A stretch of 11,012 bases of DNA from Bacteroidia bacterium (GTDB lineage Bacteria > Bacteroidota > Bacteroidia > Chitinophagales > Saprospiraceae): assembly GCA_030431945.1 (NCBI GenBank), contig JAUIIF010000088.1, positions 1 to 11,012 of the forward strand, in the 5' to 3' direction. A program made the position numbers and the translations under genes. Within the stretch, counting starts at the first letter, position 1. Each line of letters starts with the position of its first letter. This document shows, piece after piece, positions 1 to 6,173 of this stretch. The notes beneath the pieces were generated by a model that worked only from the letters and a program-made list of their open reading frames with translations, ran no database searches and was not told the origin of the DNA.

Positions 1-2253
1 GCCCAGGCCGGACACGACCGCCTCCGCAACACGGCAGCCTGGGCCGCTGAACTCAACCGCAAGAACAAGGGAAAGCGGGTGAGCGCCACGGACGTTATGG
101 ACATTCTCTACGGTACCGAACTGACGGACTGGCTCAACGCCCGGGACGGGAATGGGCAACAACCGGACTGGAACGACAACCCTGCCTGGCTGGCCATCAG
201 CCAACGCCCCGACCTGCTGGAATACCTGCTCTACGCCAAAGGCTACGAAAGCCCGGCGGAGCCGGTGTATGAGTGGTGGGACGAACCGGCGGAGGAAACG
301 CCGGACCCCCGCACCGTTGCCTACACCACCGATTACCACGCCCGGGCCCTGGCGGGGTATCAGCAAGCCCGGAAGAACAGCTTTCTGCAGGAAAGATATG
401 CTTACCAGCTGCTGCTGCTGGCCTACTACGCCAACGATGTGGAGGAGATGGAACACTACTTTATGCAACACTTCCACCGGGCCGAAGGCCCCCTCGCCGA
501 TTGGGCGCGCTTCCACTTCGCCGGCCAGTGGAACGAAGAAGGACGGTACCTGGTGGAGATGGCTAATGCCCTGCGCGCCGTTCCTGAAAAAGCCCTGGCG
601 GTGTACGCCCGTACGGACCGTACGATCATTCCGGCCAACTATCTCTCCGCAGCGAAAAGCGACGCGGAGCGCTCCAACGTGTATGCCCTGGCGGCGCTGA
701 AACAAAAAGGCCGCGCCCTGGCCAACCTGCGCGAAGCGTACCGGCTGGACCCCGCCAACCCGCTCGTAGAGCTCCTGCTGGTCAGGGAATTTAACAAGCT
801 CGAAGACTGGCTCATGTCTTTTGCCCTGACCGGCCTGGGGCCGGCGGTGCCAACGGGTACCTGGCCCACGTGGGGAGAAGATATTATCGACCGGCAACAA
901 GCAGTCCGGGCAGCAAGCTACCAGGAGAACCGCCAGTACCTCAAAGCATTCAGGGCCTTCCTCGATACTTACCAGCCGGGAAAAACCGCCACTCCTTTTG
1001 CGCGGATCTTGCGCGCACAAGCGGCGCTGCTGGACGAAGACTACCCCACGGCCCTGCAACTAACGGAGACCATGCCGGAAGACGAATCGGCCCTCGGGCG
1101 GCAGGTGCAGGTTATCCGTTACCTGGCGTTGCTGCAAGGTGGCAACCTGGCGGACCCACAGGTACAAAACGACGTTGCCCGGCGCTTACTCACCCTCGAC
1201 GCCCTGCTGGCAGCCGATCGGCCAGCGGAAGCTTACTACGACCCCAAAAGGGACAAGCTGCAGCCTACCCTGAGCCGGGCTGCGGCCCGGGCCTTTGCCC
1301 AGGCCGGAGACACCGTAAGTGCCTACTTCCTGCACAACCGTTCGCTGGACCTCCAGCTGGGCGACACCTACCGCAGCGAGTTTTACGACAAAATTGAATA
1401 CCTGGACCGGCCCCTGAATCCGGAAATAATCGAAAAAGTCATTCTGCTGGTCAGCCAGGCCGACACCTCCACCCTCTTTGGGCGGGTGTTACAGTCCGCA
1501 GAATTGCCGGAAGTGGCCGTGCTCCACGACCTGGCCGGCACCCTGGCTTTACGGCGCAACGATCTGCAGGGAGCCTGGTCTCATTTCTCCAAACTTCCCG
1601 CTGAGTGGCACCAGCAACACCAGCATTTCGGGCATTACCGCTATACCTACGGTGATGGTGAAGTAAAACTGTGGGCCAATCCGTTCACCGATATGATCGG
1701 CGGCGGCGCTCCGGCGCCTACCCTGTCCAAACTCAACATTGTTAACCAGCTGATGGACCTGGAACGCATCAGCAGGCAGGGCGGCATTGAAGGCGCCAAT
1801 GCCTGTTTGGTGCTGGCAGAAGCCTGGTACAACATGAGTGATTTCGGGGATGCCTGGGACTTGCTTAGTTACGGTAAATCCGTCGTTGTCCCTGCGGGGC
1901 CGACGGCCTGGCCAAATGGCTACAACCACGCCGGTGTTCCGCACAGCCAGCATGATTACGACCTTATCCACCTCGCCAGCCGCTCAGCAGAATACCTGGA
2001 ATGTGCAGCTGCCGGGGCTACGGACCCTACCCTGCAGGCTAAAATTGACCTTAGCCAGCGGGTACTTGCCTATCGCCAACTCGAGAAAAAAATGGAAACG
2101 GCCAATTACGGCTACCTTGCGCCCGAAGATCAGGAAAACTTAGCGGCTGCCTACACGCGGTTACTGACCCCTTTTGCTGACAGGTACGGTGAAACGGCCT
2201 ATTTCCGGCAAATGACCATGCAGTGCAGTAGCCTTAGTGCCCTGAAGGATTGA
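1..2253 (+). CDS. Large uncharacterised helical-repeat (TPR-like) protein, 5' partial
   Basis: The frame is open from base 1 to the TGA at 2251-2253, giving 750 visible residues. The first in-window start codon is a GTG at 79, but the 26 codons before it read as normal protein (rich in A, R, N, K), so the true start is probably upstream. The protein is almost all predicted alpha helix, rich in Ala, Leu, Tyr and Arg. Visible residues 232-270 look like a TPR-type helix pair (REAYRLDPANP, then REFNKLEDW at 262-270), and another helical segment, AEAWYNMSDFGDAWDLL, lies near 607-623. I see no catalytic motif and no membrane segment in the visible part. A signal peptide could exist upstream but cannot be seen. 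From memory, large exported helical proteins of unknown function with similar 'RE.NKLEDW' and 'YN.s.fG..W' segments occur in Bacteroidota; this is recollection, not a search. The lipoprotein gene follows 80 bp downstream on the same strand. Function unknown. Confidence 0.85.
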   Translation, partial: AQAGHDRLRNTAAWAAELNRKNKGKRVSATDVMDILYGTELTDWLNARDGNGQQPDWNDNPAWLAISQRPDLLEYLLYAKGYESPAEPVYEWWDEPAEETPDPRTVAYTTDYHARALAGYQQARKNSFLQERYAYQLLLLAYYANDVEEMEHYFMQHFHRAEGPLADWARFHFAGQWNEEGRYLVEMANALRAVPEKALAVYARTDRTIIPANYLSAAKSDAERSNVYALAALKQKGRALANLREAYRLDPANPLVELLLVREFNKLEDWLMSFALTGLGPAVPTGTWPTWGEDIIDRQQAVRAASYQENRQYLKAFRAFLDTYQPGKTATPFARILRAQAALLDEDYPTALQLTETMPEDESALGRQVQVIRYLALLQGGNLADPQVQNDVARRLLTLDALLAADRPAEAYYDPKRDKLQPTLSRAAARAFAQAGDTVSAYFLHNRSLDLQLGDTYRSEFYDKIEYLDRPLNPEIIEKVILLVSQADTSTLFGRVLQSAELPEVAVLHDLAGTLALRRNDLQGAWSHFSKLPAEWHQQHQHFGHYRYTYGDGEVKLWANPFTDMIGGGAPAPTLSKLNIVNQLMDLERISRQGGIEGANACLVLAEAWYNMSDFGDAWDLLSYGKSVVVPAGPTAWPNGYNHAGVPHSQHDYDLIHLASRSAEYLECAAAGATDPTLQAKIDLSQRVLAYRQLEKKMETANYGYLAPEDQENLAAAYTRLLTPFADRYGETAYFRQMTMQCSSLSALKD

Positions 2254-2333
2254 GCCTGGCTTGCCTGATCTGTCCTTACCCCTGCACCGGCGGCCGCGCC
2301 CCTTACCTCTTTGTCCTCCCCCAAAACTGCCCC

Positions 2334-2846
2334 ATGCGCCATTTACTGAGCCTTTTTTTCTTTACCTGCCTGCTGGCCTGTAGTGCGGAACCGCAGGAGG
2401 GAAGTGCCGGCTCCGGACCGGCTCCGGGCACTACCCCCAGTCCGGCCGTTGTCACTTCCGGCAAACTGGAAGCCGGGAAACTAACCGCTTACCCTGCCGA
2501 GCACATCATTGATTGTGACTGTCGCTTTCGTCTCGACCCAACGCCGGCAGGCTATGACGAAGCGGATTTGTTCTTTGTGTTCAACTGGCAACGCGGCGGC
2601 GGCGTGATCAGCCTGAATGGCAGAGACTGCCTGGTGCAGCGGGGAGCGAGCCTGGGGACCAGCGGGACGGACAACATCTACTCCAGCTACCTGCATCAGA
2701 GTGATGACTTTAACGTGCAGACCTCCGTGACGGAGGAAGGGCCGGCGGAGCATGACCGCAGGTCTTTTTCCGGAAAAGTTCGGGTTACCCACCTGAAAAC
2801 CGGCGAAAAGCTCATCGCCAACGTAGTGGGGACGTGTGGATGCTAG
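2334..2846 (+). CDS. Small predicted lipoprotein with two CxC motifs, function unknown
   Basis: This encodes 170 residues. I chose the ATG at 2334 over the TTG at 2250 because it puts a lipoprotein signal exactly at the N-terminus: M-R-H, a hydrophobic stretch LLSLFFFTCLL, then lipobox LLAC with the lipidated Cys at residue 16. A Gly/Pro/Ser/Ala-rich linker (about 20-45) leads to a globular domain (about 50-170) that looks beta-rich. Mature cysteines form a pattern: CDC at 61-63, a single Cys at 99, and CGC at the very C-terminus (168-170). They could form disulfides or bind metal in the periplasm or at the outer membrane; that is inference. There is no Shine-Dalgarno sequence, as is usual in Bacteroidota. 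It lies 80 bp after the large helical-repeat gene and may be cotranscribed with it. I do not recognise the family. The N-terminal Cys is followed by Ser, so no clear retention signal is apparent. Confidence 0.75.
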   Translation: MRHLLSLFFFTCLLACSAEPQEGSAGSGPAPGTTPSPAVVTSGKLEAGKLTAYPAEHIIDCDCRFRLDPTPAGYDEADLFFVFNWQRGGGVISLNGRDCLVQRGASLGTSGTDNIYSSYLHQSDDFNVQTSVTEEGPAEHDRRSFSGKVRVTHLKTGEKLIANVVGTCGC

Positions 2847-2887
2847 CCTGGAGCCAGGTAATCTGATCCGGGTTGGTCGTTCGTTGG

Positions 2888-2904
2888 CCGCAGTTACCCT
2901 GCGG
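2888..2904. other. Short hairpin between convergent genes (weak terminator candidate)
   Basis: A perfect 6-bp stem, CCGCAG (2888-2893) with CTGCGG (2899-2904), encloses a 5-nt loop. It lies in the 71-bp gap between the ends of the lipoprotein gene and the convergent 519-residue gene. No T-run follows on either strand, so an intrinsic terminator is not established. No other structure stands out in this gap. Confidence 0.25.
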
Positions 2905-2917
2905 GAGGCGGGGAGGA

Positions 2918-4477
2918 CTACTCTTCTCGCGCTCTTTTTTCCTCGAACTGCGCCCGAATCACTTCACCTACGGTAATGCCTTCGATTTTAGCCTCCAGCC
3001 AACTCGGAATATCCAGGAAAGTGAAGGGCCGGCTTTCAAAAGGTTTGGTTGCCACCGCATCCAGCTTTTGCTTCAGCTTGATGAATTCGCCCCGTAATTG
3101 TTCTTCGCGAATGCGCGGTATCCGGCGCAGGAACCGGAAAATCAACTGCTGGGTTTCCTGCAGGTGTTCCACCTTGGCCAGGAAGCGGTAAACAGATTTC
3201 ACCTGGTATTCAACTAACTGGACGTTGCCCATCTCGAAATGGCAGATCAGGCTCAGGATACGGGAATAAGCCTGGATATCTGACCGGTAATTGGGGCTGC
3301 GCTGGTTGATGATCTTGTTCAGGTAATCGATGGCCGTATCGTTGTCTCCACTACCAAAGTAGAGGCAGGCGATTCGGTAGTTGAAGATCATGATCCGGTG
3401 ATCATCCCAGTTGTAGAGGTTGTCTTCAATGACTTCCATGATCTGCGGTACCAGCCCCAGGCCTTCCTTGAAGGTGCCTTCCATGTAGTGCCGCCTGATC
3501 TGATGATCAAACTGATACATGTAGTAGAGGCTGGAAACGTTGAGGTTATTCGTCAGGTCAAACTTATGGGGGAACAGATCGAGCTGTTCGAGCTGCTCGA
3601 CGAATTTGTCGTACTGCCACATGTTAAACAACGTAGCCAGGTTGTTGTGCACCCCCTTCAGGTAGAGCGGGGCATTGGCCTGGATCATGCGATCGTTGCT
3701 TTCGAAGAGCTCGACCCACCGTTGGGTAAAGCGATAACACAGCGGATACTCGTGGCACATCAGGTGCATCCAGGCGTAGGCCTGGCAGTAGTAGATTTTG
3801 CCCCAGAAATCGAGCGAATCGTAGTTGGCCTTGGGCAGTTGCCCCCGGAAGAAAGACTTCACCATAAAAAAGTCCTGCTCATTGCTGACCAACCCCAATT
3901 TCAGGTACAGTCCGTACAGGCGCAGGGCCAGGTTGGAGTAAGCATCGGTATCACTTATTTTGGTGGCCAGGTCCGTACACTCAAGCCCGAGTTCCTCGGC
4001 CCGCCCTTCAATACTGCGGGTGATGTACTGGCCTTCAATCAGTTTTTCGAACTGGGCGATTTCGAGGGCTACGGTGTGTGCGGCGACGTCGAGCGCGCGC
4101 TTCTTGGTTTTGTCGAGGATATCAAGACTTTGCCGGTAGAGTCCCTTATTGTAAAGAATGCGGGCGTAGTCCAGGTTTTCCCGTAACAAAATGGCCTCAT
4201 CCTTGTTCCGGTTAAGTAACCGCAGACTGGTGAGGAGTTGTTTGTATAAGTGAGCTTTTAGATTGGAAAGCTGACTTTTCTTGATTCCCTTGATTCGTTT
4301 CAGTAAATATTCTTCATCATACTCGCCGGTCCGCTCCAAAATGTCGAAAAGCTGTAGAAAAAGAATCTCTGCATCTGCCTGCTGATTCCGCTTTACAAAA
4401 AGTCTAAAATGTCGTTTCTCCGCCCGATTCAGCGAAGCGACAAGTTTTAATAAGTCATCCGTCTTTTGTTTTGGCAT
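2918..4477 (-). CDS. Cytoplasmic helical-repeat protein of unknown function, Bacteroidota-type
   Basis: This encodes 519 residues, starting at an ATG (complement of 4475-4477) with a basic, non-hydrophobic N-terminus (MPKQKTDDLLKL). With no signal peptide or transmembrane segment it should be cytoplasmic. Residues 16-30 (LNRAEKRHFRLFVKR) form a conspicuous basic amphipathic segment. The rest is a run of predicted helix pairs with TPR-like texture, for example YARILYNKGLYRQSLDILDKTKK and ACLYFGSGDNDTAIDYLNKII. The C-terminus is charged (EEKRAREE). From memory, uncharacterised Bacteroidota proteins that open with a similar 'L..SLNKSEKRYFKLF' segment are common; I did not search. The basic N-terminus followed by a protein-binding-type solenoid could suit a nucleic-acid-linked or regulatory scaffold, but no DNA-binding fold is identifiable. 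It is divergent from leuA, so the two may share the AT-rich gap as a control region. No catalytic motif is seen. Confidence 0.9.
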   Translation of the reverse strand: MPKQKTDDLLKLVASLNRAEKRHFRLFVKRNQQADAEILFLQLFDILERTGEYDEEYLLKRIKGIKKSQLSNLKAHLYKQLLTSLRLLNRNKDEAILLRENLDYARILYNKGLYRQSLDILDKTKKRALDVAAHTVALEIAQFEKLIEGQYITRSIEGRAEELGLECTDLATKISDTDAYSNLALRLYGLYLKLGLVSNEQDFFMVKSFFRGQLPKANYDSLDFWGKIYYCQAYAWMHLMCHEYPLCYRFTQRWVELFESNDRMIQANAPLYLKGVHNNLATLFNMWQYDKFVEQLEQLDLFPHKFDLTNNLNVSSLYYMYQFDHQIRRHYMEGTFKEGLGLVPQIMEVIEDNLYNWDDHRIMIFNYRIACLYFGSGDNDTAIDYLNKIINQRSPNYRSDIQAYSRILSLICHFEMGNVQLVEYQVKSVYRFLAKVEHLQETQQLIFRFLRRIPRIREEQLRGEFIKLKQKLDAVATKPFESRPFTFLDIPSWLEAKIEGITVGEVIRAQFEEKRAREE

Positions 4478-4494
4478 TGTATAATGTCTTTAGT

Positions 4495-4524
4495 CAAATA
4501 ACTGTAAAGCAGGAGTTTACCAAA
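4495..4524 (-). promoter_or_regulatory. Weak promoter candidate for the 519-residue protein gene
   Basis: Reading the minus strand upstream of the start at 4477, TTTG (complement of 4521-4524) is followed after 18 bp by GTTATTTG (complement of 4495-4502). This only partly resembles the Bacteroidota pattern of TTTG at about -33 and TAnnTTTG at about -7. It would leave a very short 5' leader. Spacing is good but the -7 match is imperfect, so this is only a candidate. Confidence 0.22.
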
Positions 4525-4541
4525 CAAAATGCCACCGGCAG

Positions 4542-4572
4542 TTGTAGCATTTCTAAGGTTTATAGAACTTTG
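4542..4572 (+). promoter_or_regulatory. Promoter candidate for leuA
   Basis: TTG at 4542-4544 and GAACTTTG at 4565-4572 are separated by 20 bp. The second box matches the Bacteroidota -7 consensus TAnnTTTG except for its first base. The element lies in the AT-rich divergent gap, which contrasts with the GC-rich genes around it. Transcription would start near 4578-4582, leaving a leader of about 100 nt. That leader contains no ATG and no run of Leu codons, so I see no classical leucine attenuator peptide. Confidence 0.3.
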
Positions 4573-4680
4573 CAATCCACCACAATAAGCGGGCAAAGCC
4601 CTAAATTTATCGTCCTGACCAACTTTAAGGCTCCACTTTCGGTGCCGCTAAGATAGACACGCCCATCAAATCGGGCCAGC

Positions 4681-5841
4681 ATGCATATGAATACTAACCA
4701 AATTCAGATTTTCGATACCACCCTCCGCGACGGAGAGCAAGTGCCCGGTTGTAAACTGGATACGGCCCAAAAACTCGTGATTGCCCGGAAACTTGAACTT
4801 CTCGGCGTTGACGTGATTGAAGCCGGTTTTCCTATTTCCAGTCCCGGCGACTTTAATTCTGTCCGGGAAATCGGCCTGGCCGTTTCAGAACCCATCATCT
4901 GCGCCCTCAGCCGGGCGGTAAAAAAAGATATTGAGGTAGCGGCCGACTCATTGAAAACGGCCAAGCGGCCGCGGATCCATACGGGCATCGGTACGAGTGA
5001 CAGCCACATCCAGTACAAGTTGCGGACCACCCCCGAGCGCATTATTGAGCGGGCCGTGGATGCCGTGAAGTTTGCTAAAAGCTTTGTGGAAGACGTTGAG
5101 TTTTACGCCGAAGATGCCGGGCGTACGGACAATGAATTCCTCGCCCGGGTCATCCAGGCCGTCGTGGACGCCGGAGCCACCGTGCTCAACATTCCGGATA
5201 CCACCGGTTACTGCCTGCCGGATGAATACGGCGCCAAAATCGCTTTTCTGCGCGACAATGTGAAGGGAATTCACAAGTGTACCCTGAGTACGCATTGCCA
5301 CAACGACCTCGGGCTGGCTACGGCCAACTCGATTGCCGGGGTCATCAACGGAGCCCGCCAGATTGAGTGTACCATTAACGGTATTGGCGAGCGCGCCGGC
5401 AACACTTCGCTCGAGGAAGTCGTCATGATCATGCGCCAGCACGCGCACCTCGGGCTGCATACGAACATCAACAGTAAATTGCTGCTGGAAACCAGCCACC
5501 TGGTCAGCGAAAGCATGGGTATGGTAGTCCAGCCCAATAAAGCTATTGTCGGCGACAATGCCTTTGCGCACAGCTCCGGAATTCACCAGGATGGCGTGAT
5601 CAAGCGGCGGGACACTTACGAGATCATCGACCCGGCGGAAGTTGGTGTGGATGAATCCAAAATCGTCCTCACGGCACGTAGTGGCCGTGCGGCGCTGGCC
5701 TACCGTTTCAAAAACCTTGGCTACGACGTGACCAAGGTGCAACTCGACGAGCTGTACCAGGAATTCCTGATCATCGCCGACCGGAAAAAGGAAGTCGAAG
5801 ATGCCGATCTGGAAGAAATGATCAGCTCGACTGCCGCCTGA
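4681..5841 (+). CDS. leuA: 2-isopropylmalate synthase, short form without regulatory domain
   Basis: This is the first committed step of leucine synthesis in the cytoplasm: 2-oxoisovalerate plus acetyl-CoA gives 2-isopropylmalate. The 386 residues form a DRE-TIM-type barrel: FDTTLRDGEQ at 11-20 with catalytic R16 and metal ligand D17, VIEAGFPISSPGDF, EDAGRTDNEFLARV, metal ligands H205 and H207 in STHCHNDLGLA, and N241 in NGIGERAGNTSLEE. FAHSSGIHQDG follows near 295-305. E. coli LeuA is 523 residues. This one stops just after the LYQEFLIIADRK segment and so lacks the C-terminal leucine-binding allosteric domain. Short forms are known in Bacteroidota. The sequence pattern fits isopropylmalate synthase better than citramalate or homocitrate synthase, though substrate choice is inferred. 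The start could be the ATG at 4681 or the one at 4687. A strong terminator follows, separating leuA from leuCDB. Confidence 0.94.
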   Translation: MHMNTNQIQIFDTTLRDGEQVPGCKLDTAQKLVIARKLELLGVDVIEAGFPISSPGDFNSVREIGLAVSEPIICALSRAVKKDIEVAADSLKTAKRPRIHTGIGTSDSHIQYKLRTTPERIIERAVDAVKFAKSFVEDVEFYAEDAGRTDNEFLARVIQAVVDAGATVLNIPDTTGYCLPDEYGAKIAFLRDNVKGIHKCTLSTHCHNDLGLATANSIAGVINGARQIECTINGIGERAGNTSLEEVVMIMRQHAHLGLHTNINSKLLLETSHLVSESMGMVVQPNKAIVGDNAFAHSSGIHQDGVIKRRDTYEIIDPAEVGVDESKIVLTARSGRAALAYRFKNLGYDVTKVQLDELYQEFLIIADRKKEVEDADLEEMISSTAA

Positions 5842-5875
5842 AAACCTGCCGGAAGCAACGGTAAGACATGATCAG

Positions 5876-5921
5876 AAGCTACCGCACGTTGGTTGGAAAC
5901 CAGGGTGCGGTAGCTTTTTTT
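5876..5921 (+). terminator. Strong intrinsic terminator after leuA
   Basis: A perfect inverted repeat, AAGCTACCGCAC (5876-5887) and GTGCGGTAGCTT (5905-5916), encloses a loop that holds a second small stem, TGGTT (5890-5894) with AACCA (5898-5902). Seven T residues follow at 5915-5921. It begins 35 bp after the leuA stop codon. A 12-bp stem with a T-run is a textbook Rho-independent terminator. It implies that most leuA transcripts end before leuC, unless read-through is regulated. Confidence 0.92.
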
Positions 5922-6136
5922 GGTAACCGGTGACCGGGCAGTGCCGATGGATAAAGTAAGCGCAAGCGGGCGCGGCCGCCGGTGCAGGGCAGGTCGGAAG
6001 CGCAGTGGGGCTGGCCACCTAGTGCCTACCGTAATAAGGCTGTAGCAACCATCACGGCTCCGTAAAACTTTCCCGGCACCGGCGTCCGCGCCGTAAATCC
6101 CGCCAATTCAAACTACTTCTCCGTCGCTACGTTTTC
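5922..6136. other. Non-coding stretch between the leuA terminator and the leuC promoter
   Basis: No credible gene is visible on either strand in this part of the 332-bp leuA-leuC gap. It holds an imperfect palindrome (GGTAACCGGTGACC, 5922-5935) touching the terminator's T-run, a 5-bp GC-rich hairpin (CGGCG 6080-6084 with CGCCG 6089-6093), and one copy of a 10-bp direct repeat (GCTCCGTAAA, 6057-6066) that recurs at 6162-6171 just before the leuC start. No leader peptide or known riboswitch was recognised. Confidence 0.5.
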
Positions 6137-6144
6137 TACATTTG
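6137..6144 (+). promoter_or_regulatory. Bacteroidota-type -7 box upstream of leuC
   Basis: TACATTTG matches the Bacteroidota primary-sigma -7 consensus TAnnTTTG exactly. It lies 29 bp before the leuC ATG at 6174 and downstream of the leuA terminator, where a promoter for leuCDB would be expected. The -33 region has no clear TTG or TTTG; the best candidate is CTTCT at 6116-6120, so the upstream half is weak. The predicted start of transcription is about 6150-6155. Confidence 0.5.
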
Positions 6145-6173
6145 CCTTAACAATAATTATTGCTCCGTAAACC

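Noticed and set aside
870..1397. Alternative-frame open reading frame inside the large helical-repeat gene
   Set aside because: It is Pro/Gly/Arg-rich low-complexity sequence, as expected from an out-of-frame reading of GC-rich coding DNA.
2250..2333. N-terminal extension of the lipoprotein from a TTG start
   Set aside because: It would bury the lipoprotein signal peptide 28 residues inside the protein. The ATG at 2334 gives a classical signal.
3398..4186. Plus-strand open frame (262 codons) opposite the 519-residue gene
   Set aside because: It is antisense to a longer, better supported gene with a coherent helical protein; it has no motif or start signal of its own.
4471..4656. Possible leader peptide upstream of leuA
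   Set aside because: It begins inside the divergent gene's start region, before the likely leuA promoter. It has no Leu run and no attenuator hairpin with a T-run follows.
4948..5742. Open frame of 264 codons antisense to leuA
   Set aside because: This is the same kind of codon-bias shadow, on the opposite strand of a well-supported leuA.
6080..6093. Short CGGCG/CGCCG hairpin as a terminator or riboswitch element
   Set aside because: The stem is only 5 bp with no T-run, and such stems are common by chance at this GC content.
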